Position numbers and translations under genes: made by a program. From DATARH01 sp963773625 (GTDB lineage: Bacteria; Pseudomonadota; Alphaproteobacteria; ATCC43930; CGMCC-115725): DNA of 64,000 bases. Positions 35,022-44,833 of the stretch are shown piece by piece (the first letter of the stretch is position 1; the number at the start of each line of letters is the position of its first letter). A model generated the notes under the pieces. The model did no database searches, had not been told where the DNA came from, and saw only the letters and a program-made list of their open reading frames with translations. The stretch lies in the NCBI GenBank assembly GCA_963773625.1, contig CAVZCJ010000013.1, forward strand, positions 272,380 to 336,379. Reading direction: 5' to 3'.

Positions 35022-35851
35022 TGCGCAGCGGCGACGACGAGCCCCAAATCCCGATCCCAGAGTGGATTACGCCGACCTATGCGCCGGCGCCGGCTGTCGC
35101 TGCTCCACGTCCTCGTCTTGTTGCCGACAATCAGGGGCTGGTCGGTCGCGGGCTGGGCAAGAGTTTCAAGCGCCGCTCCGTGCTGCGCGATGTCAACATC
35201 TCGGTGCAACGCGGCGAGGTGGTCGGGTTGCTCGGTCCCAACGGTGCGGGCAAGACCACGTGCTTCTACATCATCACCGGCCTGATTGCGGCCGATACCG
35301 GCACGGTCAGCCTCGATGGCGAGGACATCACCGAGTTGCCGATGTACCGCCGGGCGCGGCTGGGGGTTGGTTACCTGCCTCAGGAGGCGTCGATCTTTCG
35401 CGGCCTGAGTGTCGAGCAGAACATCCGCGCCGTGCTGGAAGTGGCCGAGGGCGAGCCGGACGTGCGTGAGGCCATGCTCGATTCTCTCTTGGCTGAGTTT
35501 TCAATCAGCCATTTGCGGCGGGCACCCGCAATGGCGCTCTCGGGCGGCGAGCGGCGACGCTGCGAGATCGCCCGTGCGTTGGCGACGCAGCCACATTTCA
35601 TCCTGCTGGACGAGCCGCTGGCCGGTATCGACCCGATCGCGGTCAACGACATCCGCGACTTAGTGGCGCACCTCAAGGACCGCGGGATCGGGGTGCTGAT
35701 CACCGATCACAACGTACGGGAAGCGTTTCAGATAGTGGATCGGGCATATATCTTGCATGAAGGGCACGTGCTAATGGAGGGCGCGCCCGGCGATATCGTC
35801 GCCGACGCGGATGTAAGGCGCGTTTACCTGGGCGAAAGATTCAGCCTATAA
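35021..35851 (+). CDS. lptB: LPS export ABC transporter ATP-binding protein
   Basis: ATPase that powers LPS extraction with LptF and LptG (not in this window). 276 residues, ATG sharing one base with the lptA stop. Walker A GPNGAGKTTCF, Q-loop LPQEASIF, signature LSGGERRR, Walker B FILLDEPLAGIDP, switch His ITDHNVRE. Compared with E. coli LptB it has an extra N-terminal stretch of about 33 residues (MRSGDDEPQIPIPEW...), rich in Pro and Ala. Followed 22 bp later by rpoN, the usual alphaproteobacterial order. Confidence 0.96.
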   Translation: MRSGDDEPQIPIPEWITPTYAPAPAVAAPRPRLVADNQGLVGRGLGKSFKRRSVLRDVNISVQRGEVVGLLGPNGAGKTTCFYIITGLIAADTGTVSLDGEDITELPMYRRARLGVGYLPQEASIFRGLSVEQNIRAVLEVAEGEPDVREAMLDSLLAEFSISHLRRAPAMALSGGERRRCEIARALATQPHFILLDEPLAGIDPIAVNDIRDLVAHLKDRGIGVLITDHNVREAFQIVDRAYILHEGHVLMEGAPGDIVADADVRRVYLGERFSL

Positions 35852-35873
35852 GCCGCTCCGAACGGAGCAATTA

Positions 35874-37370
35874 GTGAACAGAATCGGTTTTTCGCAGCGG
35901 CTGGAGCTTCGCCAGACCCAGGCGCTGGTGATGACGCCGCAGTTGCAGCAGGCGATCAAAATGCTGCAGCTGTCGAACCTTGAGCTGGCCGATTATGTCG
36001 ACGCGGAGATCGAGCAGAACCCGCTGCTCGAGCGGGGCGAGGCGGACGGCGAAGACGGCGGGGCTTCGGGCGAAGCGAGCGATGGTGAATCCGCCGCCGC
36101 ACTCGAACCGGCGACGGCGGCGGCGACCGCCGATTTTCCGGATGGCGCCGAGCAATGGGACACGGCTGCTGGGAGCGAGGGTGACGGCAAGTCCGACTTT
36201 GGCGGTGACGCCCAGCCTTGGCGCAACCGCAATGGCGCCATCGATATCGACGGTCTCCCCGGACTCGACCAGGCCGCGGCGCGTCCCCCCACTTTGCGCG
36301 AGCATCTCCTAGAGCAGATCGGCACCGACCTGCCGAACCTGGCCGACCGGGTGATTGCCATCCATTTGCTCGACCAAATCGACGAAACCGGCTATCTGCG
36401 CGGCGAGACCACGGAGGCCGCAGCCCGCTTCGGCTGCCCACCAAAGCGGATCGAGGCAGTCGTCGCCCGACTTCAGGACCTAGATCCGCCCGGGGTCTTC
36501 GCCCGCAATCTGCCCGAATGCCTGGCGCTGCAGTTGCGTGACCGCAACCGGCTGGACCCGGCGATGCAGACGCTGCTCGACAACCTGCCCCTGTTGGCCG
36601 CGCGGAACACAGCGGCGCTATTGCGACTCTGCCAGGTCGATTCCGACGATTTGGCCGAAATGATCGGCGAGATCAAATCGCTTGATCCGCGACCAGGTCT
36701 TGCCTTCGACCCGCCACAGGCCCAGCCGATCGTTCCGGATATACTGATGCGCGCCCAGCCTGACGGCGGCTGGATCGTCGAACTGAACTCCGAGACGCTG
36801 CCGCGCGTCCTTGTCAACAATCACTACTACGCGCGGGTCAGCCGTGCCGCTCGCGGCAAGGGCGAGCGCGAGTACATCGCCGACCGGATGCAGGCGGCCA
36901 ATTGGCTGATCAAATCGCTGCACCAGCGCGCGACGACGATCCTCAAGGTTGCGAGTGAGATCGTCGAGCAGCAGGACGGATTTTTTCGTCACGGGGTCCA
37001 GTCACTGCGCCCGCTGATCCTGCGCGACATTGCCGATGCGATCGGCATGCATGAGAGTACGATCAGCCGGGTGACCAGCAACAAATATATCGCCACACCG
37101 CGAGGCCTTTTCGAGCTGAAATACTTCTTCACCTCGGCCATTGCCGCGTCGCGCGGCGGTGAGGCGCATTCGGCGGAAGCGGTGCGCTTCCGCATCCGCC
37201 ATATGATCGACCGCGAGCCGGCCGACACCACGCTCTCTGACGAGCGGATCGTCGAACTGCTGCAGGCCGAAGGAGTTGATATTGCCCGGCGGACGGTCGC
37301 CAAGTACCGTGAGGCCATGCGTATCCCCTCGTCGGTCCAGCGGCGGCGCGAAAAGCAGATGGCGCTGTGA
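35874..37370 (+). CDS. rpoN: RNA polymerase sigma-54 factor
   Basis: Directs enhancer-dependent transcription, classically nitrogen metabolism. 498 residues from GTG 35874 behind CGGAG. Region I is Gln-rich (FSQRLELRQTQALVMTPQLQQAIKMLQLSNLEL), followed by an acidic Region II, the core-binding domain, an HTH (LRDIADAIGMHESTISRVTSNKY), and the RpoN box within IARRTVAKYREAMRIPSS near the C-terminus. All regions appear complete. It lies between lptB and ptsN; nearby glnE is also a nitrogen-control gene. Confidence 0.97.
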   Translation: MNRIGFSQRLELRQTQALVMTPQLQQAIKMLQLSNLELADYVDAEIEQNPLLERGEADGEDGGASGEASDGESAAALEPATAAATADFPDGAEQWDTAAGSEGDGKSDFGGDAQPWRNRNGAIDIDGLPGLDQAAARPPTLREHLLEQIGTDLPNLADRVIAIHLLDQIDETGYLRGETTEAAARFGCPPKRIEAVVARLQDLDPPGVFARNLPECLALQLRDRNRLDPAMQTLLDNLPLLAARNTAALLRLCQVDSDDLAEMIGEIKSLDPRPGLAFDPPQAQPIVPDILMRAQPDGGWIVELNSETLPRVLVNNHYYARVSRAARGKGEREYIADRMQAANWLIKSLHQRATTILKVASEIVEQQDGFFRHGVQSLRPLILRDIADAIGMHESTISRVTSNKYIATPRGLFELKYFFTSAIAASRGGEAHSAEAVRFRIRHMIDREPADTTLSDERIVELLQAEGVDIARRTVAKYREAMRIPSSVQRRREKQMAL

Positions 37371-37388
37371 TCTGGCCGGAGCTCCCGC

Positions 37389-37865
37389 GTGGACGCTGAG
37401 CAGGCGAAGCTCGAGATCGTCGATCTAGTGACGCCGCGCGGCGTCATCGCGCAGTTGCGCGCGCCGACCAAGCGGCAGGTATTGCAGGAGTTGGCTCGCC
37501 GGGCCGGAACAATGAGCGGGATCGCCGACCGGCGGATCTACGATGCGCTGATGGAGCGCGAGCGCCTCGGCACGACCGGGATCGGCAACGGCGTTGCGAT
37601 CCCGCATTGCCGTCTCGCCGAGCTCCACCGGCTCTGCGGCCTCTTCGTGCGACTCGAGCGACCGATCCCCTACGACGCGATCGACGACGAGCCGGTTGAC
37701 CTCTTATTTCTGCTCCTGGCGCCGGCCGACGCGGGAGCGGAACACCTCAAGGCGCTGGCTCTCGTTTCGCGGCTATTGCGCGACCGCGCGATCTGCGAAA
37801 AGTTGCGCGGGGCCAATAGCGCCGATGCGCTTTACGCGCTTCTTACCGGAGGCTCGGCGGGCTAG
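37389..37865 (+). CDS. ptsN: PTS IIA-like nitrogen regulatory protein
   Basis: 158 residues from GTG 37389. EIIA-Ntr fold with the phosphorylated His73 in GNGVAIPHCRL; other family motifs are KRQVLQELARRAG, VRLERPIPYDAIDDEPVDLLFLLLAP and HLKALALVSRLLRD. Phosphorylated through PTS-Ntr, it modulates potassium uptake, carbon storage and stress responses. In most alphaproteobacteria the ribosome hibernation gene hpf lies between rpoN and ptsN; here only 18 bp separate them and hpf is absent from this position. Confidence 0.93.
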   Translation: MDAEQAKLEIVDLVTPRGVIAQLRAPTKRQVLQELARRAGTMSGIADRRIYDALMERERLGTTGIGNGVAIPHCRLAELHRLCGLFVRLERPIPYDAIDDEPVDLLFLLLAPADAGAEHLKALALVSRLLRDRAICEKLRGANSADALYALLTGGSAG

Positions 37866-37873
37866 CCGCCACC

Positions 37874-38089
37874 TCAGTGAACGCTGACCGGCTCCATCTC
37901 GTTCTGGCGCACCACCGCGAACGCAAGATCGCGATTGGCGATCAGCGCCATCTGCGTGCCGTCAGCGGCATGGACGGCGTAACTGGCGGCGCCCTCGACG
38001 ATCACCGGTTTCACATAGGCGATGTCCTGCATGCCCAGCATCGCCAGGTCGTTCGTGGTCATATGACGCATTTGTTCAGTCGTTTGCAT
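37874..38089 (-). CDS. DUF1150 family protein
   Basis: 71 residues: MTTNDLAMLGMQDIAYVKPV, then YAVHAADGTQMALIANRDLAF and QNEMEPVSVH. This matches the short alphaproteobacterial DUF1150 family, often found beside hsp20 as here; no function is known. A very strong ribosome site GGGGGAGGTAGAG precedes the ATG at 38089, and an imperfect hairpin (CCTGaACCGG/CCGGTcCAGG) lies just upstream. It is convergent with ptsN and downstream of hsp20 on the same strand. Confidence 0.9.
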   Translation of the reverse strand: MQTTEQMRHMTTNDLAMLGMQDIAYVKPVIVEGAASYAVHAADGTQMALIANRDLAFAVVRQNEMEPVSVH

Positions 38090-38186
38090 CTCTACCTCCC
38101 CCTGAACCGGTCTGGGGCCGGTCCAGGTGGTTAAGTCCCGATAGGGGACATGCTAGAACCGCGCCAATCCTGATTCAGCCGCGCGC

Positions 38187-38660
38187 CTACTTAGATGAAC
38201 GGACCAGCGCAGGCGCGGTTCGTTTGAGTTCGACAGTACTCTTCTCCGCGGCGCCGTCCTTGATCTCGATGGTCCGCACCCGCGTCTCGGGCCGGGGCCG
38301 ACTTAGATCGATATGCAAGAGCCCGTTGTCAAGCCAGGCGCCGCGCACCTCGATTCCCTCGGCCAGCACAAAGGAGCGTTGAAACTGCCGGGCGGCGATG
38401 CCGCGGTGGAGATACACGCGATCCTCGTCGTCGGTCTGCTTGCCGCGTACGACGAGCTGGTTGTCCTCGACGGTCAACGACAGATCGCTCATCGTGAAGC
38501 CGGCGACCGCCAGCGTGATGCGCAGCGCGTCCTCACTGATCTGCTCGATGTTGTAGGGCGGGTAGCCGTCGTTCGAGACTTTGCTTACCCGGTCGAGCGC
38601 TCTCTCGAAATGATCAAACCCCAAAAGAAGCGGGGAGTTGAATAGCGACAACCGTGCCAT
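38187..38660 (-). CDS. Hsp20/alpha-crystallin small heat-shock protein (IbpA-like)
   Basis: ATP-independent holdase that binds unfolding proteins. 157 residues: N-terminal LSLFNSPLLLGFDHFERALDRVS, an alpha-crystallin domain (YPPYNIEQISEDALRITLAVAGF, LVVRGKQTDDEDRVYLHRGIAARQFQRSFVLAEGIEV, GLLHIDLSRP) with the end motif 'GLLHIDLSRP' in place of A-x-x-x-NGVL, and a C-terminal tail lacking a clear I-x-I. Start ATG at 38660. I looked for a heat-shock promoter upstream and found none convincing. Confidence 0.92.
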   Translation of the reverse strand: MARLSLFNSPLLLGFDHFERALDRVSKVSNDGYPPYNIEQISEDALRITLAVAGFTMSDLSLTVEDNQLVVRGKQTDDEDRVYLHRGIAARQFQRSFVLAEGIEVRGAWLDNGLLHIDLSRPRPETRVRTIEIKDGAAEKSTVELKRTAPALVRSSK

Positions 38661-38846
38661 GGCGGCTTCTCCTCACTGAGCGAGACACCATGCCGGACCC
38701 AGTTTCGGCATCCGACGCTGATCTATTTGGGAATGCGGGTCACGCCAATCAAGCGAGTATCGATGTTCCGGTTGCTCGGCGCTGGCGCGACGCGCCCCGA
38801 CACCCCATATGCCGCGCGAGACAAGCCGCGAGCAGTGAGTACGCGA

Positions 38847-39737
38847 ATGACAAATCGATCGACCAAATTGCGCCTAGTGGCGGCGCTGCTGTTCGGCTTG
38901 AGCCTAGCCGCGGCCCCGACAGTGGCCGACGCGCGCGCCGGCAGCAGCATCAGCGGGTTTTCCAGCATGGGCACCCGTGGGTTGCGCAGTTTCGACAAAA
39001 ACGGCGCCACGCCCCTCAGTCGCTCGATGGCCAACCCGGCGCCCTCGCCTGGCTATGCCACCTATCCCGGCGGCGGGAGCTTCTTCTCGCGCCATCCGTT
39101 CCTCACAGGGATGTTCGGCGGATTTCTCGGCTCGATGCTGTTCGGCGGCGGGTTTTTTGGCCACATGTTTGGCGGCCTGTTCACGCTCCTCATCATCGGC
39201 TTCCTGATCTTCGTCGTCGTGCGGCTTATTGGCGGCGGCGCCATGGCCATGGGTGGCGGCGTGCCGCGCTCGCTGGGGGCCGCCGCCGCGCCGATGCCAC
39301 AACGCGATCGCGGCCGTGACATCACGGTAGGCGACGGAGACCTCAACGCCTTTCAGTCGCTGCACGCGGCGGTTCAGGAGGCCTGGGGCCGGGGCGATCT
39401 TGGCCAGCTGCGCCAGCTGCTGACGCCGGAGATGCTGAGCTACTTCTCCGAGGAGCTGACCAAGAATTCCAGCCAGGGCGTGCAGAACCTGGTCTCCAAC
39501 GTCAATCTGGTGAAGGCGGAACTGACCGAGAGCTGGGAAGAGGGCGACGTGCAATACGCCACCGCCTACATGCGCTGGACTGCGCTCGACTACACGGTGC
39601 GGCTCGGCATGCCGCCGTCGGCGCCGGGCGCGCTCGTCAGTGGTGACCCGCGCGTGCCGACCGAAGCCGAGGAGGTGTGGACCTTCGTGCGCAGCCGGGG
39701 CGGGCGCTGGCTGCTGTCGGCGATCCAGCAGGTCTGA
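38847..39737 (+). CDS. Tim44-like domain membrane protein
   Basis: About 296 residues from ATG 38847 (GTG 38835 is an alternative). Signal sequence (LVAALLFGLSLAAAPTVADARA), a Gly/Phe-rich stretch, a second hydrophobic helix (LFTLLIIGFLIFVVVRLIGG), then the C-terminal Tim44/MRPL45 fold: LNAFQSLHAAVQEAWGRGDLGQLRQLLTPEM, NVNLVKAELTESWEEGDVQYATAYMRW, EEVWTFVRSRGGRWLLSAIQQ. Bacterial proteins of this type (TimA-like) are membrane-bound with the domain facing the periplasm; partners are unknown. A frame extending further upstream to 38727 overlaps the hsp20 promoter region. Confidence 0.85.
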   Translation: MTNRSTKLRLVAALLFGLSLAAAPTVADARAGSSISGFSSMGTRGLRSFDKNGATPLSRSMANPAPSPGYATYPGGGSFFSRHPFLTGMFGGFLGSMLFGGGFFGHMFGGLFTLLIIGFLIFVVVRLIGGGAMAMGGGVPRSLGAAAAPMPQRDRGRDITVGDGDLNAFQSLHAAVQEAWGRGDLGQLRQLLTPEMLSYFSEELTKNSSQGVQNLVSNVNLVKAELTESWEEGDVQYATAYMRWTALDYTVRLGMPPSAPGALVSGDPRVPTEAEEVWTFVRSRGGRWLLSAIQQV

Positions 39738-39739
39738 TC

Positions 39740-39793
39740 AGGGCCCGGCCGCCTCCGGCGTATTCTAGGGCCAGGCCGCCTCCGGCGGCAGGG
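39740..39793. repeat. 27-bp imperfect tandem duplication at the 3' end of hemF
   Basis: Two 27-bp units (39740-39766 and 39767-39793) share AGGGCC-GGCCGCCTCCGGCG (20 of the first 21 bases). The second unit encodes the final PPEAAWP of HemF; the first begins at its stop codon and would read TPEAAGP if translated. The units fill the convergent gap between the Tim44-like gene and hemF. Confidence 0.65.
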
Positions 39794-40619
39794 ACATCAG
39801 GATCCCCTCGACATTCCCACCGGTTTTGAGCCCGAAGCGCGTGCCGCGGTCGTAGAGCAGATTGAACTCGACATAACGGCCGCGGCGAACGAGCTGATGC
39901 CGCCGCTGCTCATCATTCCAGGGATGGCGCATCCGCGCGCGCACGATCGCGGCGTAGGCGGCGAGGAACGCCTCGCCGACAGCGCGCACGAAGGCGAAGT
40001 CGCGGTCGAAATCGCCGCTGTCGAGATAATCGAAGAAAATGCCGCCGGCGCCGCGGGGCTCATCGCGGTGCGGCAGGTAGAAATATTCGTCGCACCATTT
40101 CTTGTATTTGGCGTAGGCCTCGGGCTCGTAGGCGTCGCAGGCCCCGCGCATGGCGGTATGGAAGTCGGCCGCCGCCGGCTCGTCGGGGTAGATCGGCGTC
40201 AGGTCGCCGCCGCCGCCGAACCAGGCTTTGCTCGTCATGATGTGGCGCGTGTTCATGTGAGCGGCCGGCACCAGCGGCGAGCACGGATGCGAGACGAGCG
40301 AGATCCCCGCCGCCCAGAAGCGCGGATCCTCGACGGCGCCGGGGATTTCGCCGCGGAATTCGGGTGCGAACTCGCCGTGGACGGTCGAGACGTTGACGCC
40401 GACCTTCTCGAACACGGCGCCCTTCATCACCGCCATGGTGCCGCCGCCGCCGCCCGGCCGCTGCCAGTCGCTACGGACGAAGCGGGTGCCCCTGCCGCCG
40501 GCGAACTCGTCCTCGATCGCCTCGAACTCGGCACAGATGCGGTCGCGCAGCTGCGCGAACCACTGCGCGGTCCGCTCGCGGCGGGCTGTGTCGTCGTTGG
40601 CTTCCTTGGCCACCGTCAC
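39765..40619 (-). CDS. hemF: Oxygen-dependent coproporphyrinogen-III oxidase
   Basis: Converts coproporphyrinogen III to protoporphyrinogen IX using O2 in haem synthesis. 284 residues from GTG 40619, which overlaps the trmL stop (GTGA). Family motifs: FEAIEDEFAGG, GGGGTMAVMKGAVFEKVGVNVSTVHG, FWAAGISLVSHPCSPLVPAAHMNTRH, KAWFGGGGDLTPIYP, HRDEPRGAGGIFFDYL, GRYVEFNLLYDRGTRFGLKTGGNVEGILMSLPP. Active-site Arg/Asp and conserved His are present. The gene is divergent from petABC, so respiratory complex and haem supply genes sit together. Confidence 0.95.
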   Translation of the reverse strand: MTVAKEANDDTARRERTAQWFAQLRDRICAEFEAIEDEFAGGRGTRFVRSDWQRPGGGGGTMAVMKGAVFEKVGVNVSTVHGEFAPEFRGEIPGAVEDPRFWAAGISLVSHPCSPLVPAAHMNTRHIMTSKAWFGGGGDLTPIYPDEPAAADFHTAMRGACDAYEPEAYAKYKKWCDEYFYLPHRDEPRGAGGIFFDYLDSGDFDRDFAFVRAVGEAFLAAYAAIVRARMRHPWNDEQRRHQLVRRGRYVEFNLLYDRGTRFGLKTGGNVEGILMSLPPEAAWP

Positions 40620-41087
40620 CTCGCGGGAAGCCCGCCGGGGAGTCGACCCACCTGGCGCAGCGCCTCGAACAGCGCGATCGCCCCGGCCATCGCGACGTTG
40701 AGCGATCGCGCCCCGCTCCGCAAGGGGATGACGAGTTCGCGCGTCGGCGGCCGCATGCACCGCCTCGGGCACGCCGGCGCTCTCGCGACCGAGGAGGATT
40801 GTGTCGGTCGCGGCGAAATCGAAGCAATGAAGTGGCACCGCACCGCTCGTGGTCATCAGGATGAGGCGCGAATCTGGATCGCGCGCGACGCGAAACTGGC
40901 CCCAGGATGAGTGGCGGGTGACGGCGGCGAGGTCGGCATAATCAAGGTTGGCGCGCTTGAGCCGGCGGTCGTCGAGCAGAAACCCGAGCGGCTCGATCAG
41001 ATCGAGGCCGATGCCGAAACAGGCGGCTAGGCGCAACAGCGCACCGGTATTCTGGGGGATATCGGGCTCGTAGAGAGCGAGGCGCAA
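40616..41087 (-). CDS. trmL: tRNA (cytidine(34)-2'-O)-methyltransferase, frameshifted
   Basis: SPOUT methyltransferase that modifies the wobble base of leucine tRNAs. About 157 residues after repair. N-terminus MRLALYEPDIPQNTGALLRLAACFG with the NTG motif, then DYADLAAVTRHSSWGQF, DTILLGRESAGVPEAV and, after one extra base near 40740 (GCG-C-GAA), LVIPLRSGARSLNVAMAGAIALFEALRQ, which closes the knot. The unrepaired frame fuses trmL to hemF, so an automatic call may show a false 440-residue fusion. ATG at 41087, divergent from petA. Confidence 0.93.
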
Positions 41088-41261
41088 AGCGAATTTCCTC
41101 GAGTCGGCCGGCGCACAGCGCCCGCGCGATTATGGGGATGGACATTTTGCCGCTTTTCCGGCGGATTTATGCGTCGGTCTGTCGCATAGTTCGGCTTCTT
41201 CAACAGTGTAGCTTCCCTGCCACCTAGGCGGCCAAAGAACCGCGGCCGATAAAGTGGGGTT

Positions 41262-41843
41262 ATGATGTCGGATATCGCGCAATCGCAGGTTTCCCATGGC
41301 CATGACGGTGAAACGCGTCGCGATTTCCTGACCCTGTCCGCGACGGCGCTAGGGGTCGTCGGCGCCGCCTGCGCGATCTGGCCGTTCATCGACAGCCTCA
41401 ATCCGGCCAAGGATACGCTGGCGCTGTCGACGACGGATGTCGATTTGTCGCCGATCCAGGTCGGTCAGCGCTTGACCGTCGCTTGGCGCGGCCAGCCGGT
41501 GTTCATCGATCATCGTACACCCGAGGAGATCAAGGCCGCGCAGAACGTCGATGTCTCGACCCTGCGCGACCCGGAGACAGACGCCGCGCGGGTGAAACAG
41601 TCGGCGTTCAACGGCAAGGCCATGCCCGAGTGGCTGATCATCGTCGGCGTGTGCACCCATTTGGGCTGCATTCCTCTCGGCCAGAAGCCGACCGACGAGC
41701 GGGGCGAATACGGCGGCTGGTTCTGCCCGTGTCACGGGTCCGTCTACGACACGTCGGGCCGCCGGAGGGACGGGCCAGCGCCGCTCAACCTCAAAGTGCC
41801 GACGTACAAATTCACCTCTGACACTGCGATCACGATCGGTTAG
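41262..41843 (+). CDS. petA: Cytochrome bc1 Rieske iron-sulfur subunit
   Basis: Electron carrier of ubiquinol:cytochrome c reductase, inserted in the inner membrane. 193 residues. Twin-arginine signal/anchor ETRRDFLTLSATALGVVGAACAIWPF, hinge, then the Rieske domain with VCTHLGCIPLG and CPCHGSVYDTSGR binding the 2Fe-2S cluster by two Cys and two His. The post-cluster GPAPLNLKVP is present. ATG 41262 (or 41265). Gap 41088-41261 upstream must hold the promoter; I see only an inverted repeat TATGCG/CGCATA and no clear sigma-70 boxes. Confidence 0.96.
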   Translation: MMSDIAQSQVSHGHDGETRRDFLTLSATALGVVGAACAIWPFIDSLNPAKDTLALSTTDVDLSPIQVGQRLTVAWRGQPVFIDHRTPEEIKAAQNVDVSTLRDPETDAARVKQSAFNGKAMPEWLIIVGVCTHLGCIPLGQKPTDERGEYGGWFCPCHGSVYDTSGRRRDGPAPLNLKVPTYKFTSDTAITIG

Positions 41844-41852
41844 GAAGACGCC

Positions 41853-43118
41853 ATGCCCGTCACCGGAACCGGCAGAGTGAGCCGGATCATCCGCTGGATC
41901 GACTATCGTCTGCCGTTCGTCGCGCAGCTCGAGCACGAGCTCAACGAATATCCGACGCCGCGCAACCTGAACTACTGGTGGAATTTCGGCTCGCTCGCCG
42001 GGATCATGCTGGTGATCATGATCGTCAGCGGCATCGTGCTGGCGATGCACTACACGCCGGAATCGACGATGGCGTTCGACTCGGTCGAGCGCATCATGCG
42101 CGACGTCAATTATGGATGGTTGTTGCGCTACATCCATATGAACGGCGCGTCGATGTTCTTCGTGCTGGTCTACATCCACATCTTCCGCGGGCTCTATTAC
42201 GGCTCCTACAAATACCCGCGCGAGCTGTTGTGGATGCTCGGCGTTATCATCCTTTTGTTGATGATGGCCACCGCGTTCATGGGCTACGTGCTGCCCTGGG
42301 GCCAGATGAGCTATTGGGGCGCGACCGTTATCACCAACCTTTTCTCGGCGATCCCGGTGGTCGGCCAGAAAATCGTGACCCTGTTGTGGGGCGGGTTCGC
42401 GGTCGCGAACCCGACGCTCAATCGCTTCTTCTCACTGCATTATCTGCTGCCGTTCGTCATCGTCGCGGTGGTCGGGCTGCACCTCGTCGCGCTGCATACC
42501 CACGGCTCCAACAACCCGCTCGGCATCGATCACAAGGGGCCGCAGGATTCGATCCCGTTCCACCCCTACTACACCGTCAAGGATATGTTCGGGCTGACGG
42601 TGTTCCTGCTGATCTTCGCGGTGTTCGTGTTCTTTTATCCGAACCTGCTGGGAGACCCGCAGAACTACATCCCGGCTAACCCGCTGCAGACACCGCCCGA
42701 TATCGTCCCCGAATGGTACTTCCTGCCGTTCTACGCGATCCTGCGCTCGATGACCTTCAACGTGTTGGGCATCCCCAGCAAGCTGGTCGGCGTGCTGCTG
42801 ATGTTCTCGTCGATCTTGTTGCTGTTCGTGTTGCCCTGGCTCGATACGTCGCGGGTCCGCAGCGCCACGTTCCGGCCGATCTACAAGAAGATTTATTGGC
42901 TGCTGGTGGCCGATGTGTTGTTTTTGGGCTATGTCGGCGCGCACCCGCCGGCCGGGGCGATCGTCTTTTATGGCCAGCTCGCGACCTTCTATTACTTCTT
43001 CCATTTCCTGATATTGATCCCGCTGATCGGCAAGATCGAGCGGCCGCGGCCGTTGCCCACCAGCATCGGGGCTGCCGTGCTCGGACCGGGCGCGGCCGAG
43101 GCGGCGGGAGGCGAGTAA
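41853..43118 (+). CDS. petB: Cytochrome bc1 cytochrome b subunit
   Basis: Membrane core of the bc1 complex, oxidising ubiquinol at Qo and reducing quinone at Qi. 421 residues, eight hydrophobic helices. Haem ligands: histidines in RYIHMNGAS and VYIHIFRGLYY (helix B) and in FVIVAVVGLHLVALHTHG (helix D). The Qo-site PEWYFLPFYAILRS motif is intact. Start ATG 41853 follows AGGAAGA, 9 bp after the petA stop, and petC begins 1 bp after its stop, a classic three-gene operon. Confidence 0.97.
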   Translation: MPVTGTGRVSRIIRWIDYRLPFVAQLEHELNEYPTPRNLNYWWNFGSLAGIMLVIMIVSGIVLAMHYTPESTMAFDSVERIMRDVNYGWLLRYIHMNGASMFFVLVYIHIFRGLYYGSYKYPRELLWMLGVIILLLMMATAFMGYVLPWGQMSYWGATVITNLFSAIPVVGQKIVTLLWGGFAVANPTLNRFFSLHYLLPFVIVAVVGLHLVALHTHGSNNPLGIDHKGPQDSIPFHPYYTVKDMFGLTVFLLIFAVFVFFYPNLLGDPQNYIPANPLQTPPDIVPEWYFLPFYAILRSMTFNVLGIPSKLVGVLLMFSSILLLFVLPWLDTSRVRSATFRPIYKKIYWLLVADVLFLGYVGAHPPAGAIVFYGQLATFYYFFHFLILIPLIGKIERPRPLPTSIGAAVLGPGAAEAAGGE

Positions 43119-43119
43119 C

Positions 43120-43902
43120 ATGCGCAACTACGTCCTCACGCTGATCACGGCCGGCGTCCTGGCGCTGGCCCCAAGTTTTGCCGAACCGGCGCGCGCCGAC
43201 CAATGCAACGAAGAGGTGCCGCTGCCGCGCCAGCAATGGTCGTTCGAGGGACCGCTCGGCACTTACGACGAGACGGCGCTGCAGCACGGTTTCCAGGTCT
43301 ACAAGGAAGTCTGCTCGGCCTGTCACGCATTGAAGCACTTGGCCTATCGCGATCTCACCGAGATCGGCTACACCGAGGATCAGGTCAAGGGCTTCGCGGC
43401 GCAGTTCCAAGTGACCGACGGGCCGAACGACCAGGGCCAGATGTTCCAGCGTCCGGGGCGCCCCTCGGACGCGTTTGTTCCGCCGTTCCCCAACGACCAG
43501 GCGGCGCGCGTGGCGAATAACGGTGCGCTGCCGCCCGACATGTCGCTGCTGGTCAAGGCGCGCGAGGGCGGGCCCGATTATGTCTACGGCATCGCCACCG
43601 GGTTCAAGGACGCGCCGGCGAACTGCAAGCTCGGCGCCAACATGTACTGGAACGAATATTTCCCGGGGCACCAGATCGCGATGCCGCCGCCACTGACCAC
43701 GGACGGCCAGGTAACCTACGCCGATGGCACCAAGCCGACGATCCAGAAGATGGCTGCCGACGTCACGACCTTCCTGGCCTGGGCCTCGGAGCCGAATCTC
43801 AACGAGCGGCACCGGATGGGGGTTAAGGTAATCCTGTTCCTGCTCGTCGCCGCCGGCCTCTTCTACGCGGCGAAGCGGCGGATCTGGGCCAAGATTCACT
43901 GA
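43120..43902 (+). CDS. petC: Cytochrome bc1 cytochrome c1 subunit
   Basis: 260 residues: Sec signal peptide (LITAGVLALAPSFAEPARA), haem c site VCSACHALKHLAYRD, the acidic c1 loop, the axial-Met region QIAMPPPLTTDG, and a C-terminal membrane anchor (VKVILFLLVAAGLFYAAKRRIWAKIH). It takes electrons from the Rieske protein and hands them to cytochrome c. The start ATG at 43120 lies 1 bp after the petB stop. Confidence 0.97.
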   Translation: MRNYVLTLITAGVLALAPSFAEPARADQCNEEVPLPRQQWSFEGPLGTYDETALQHGFQVYKEVCSACHALKHLAYRDLTEIGYTEDQVKGFAAQFQVTDGPNDQGQMFQRPGRPSDAFVPPFPNDQAARVANNGALPPDMSLLVKAREGGPDYVYGIATGFKDAPANCKLGANMYWNEYFPGHQIAMPPPLTTDGQVTYADGTKPTIQKMAADVTTFLAWASEPNLNERHRMGVKVILFLLVAAGLFYAAKRRIWAKIH

Positions 43903-43953
43903 TCCGCCTCTGCTAATATCCCGGCCGCGGGGATGGGCTCGCCGGGAGTGATC

Positions 43954-44829
<876 letters not shown>

Positions 44830-44833
44830 GGCG

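Noticed and set aside
39765..41087. Apparent 440-residue TrmL-HemF fusion protein
   Set aside because: The middle (about residues 118-156) is an out-of-frame reading of the TrmL C-terminus; one extra base near 40740 explains it, and HemF has its own GTG start overlapping the TrmL stop.
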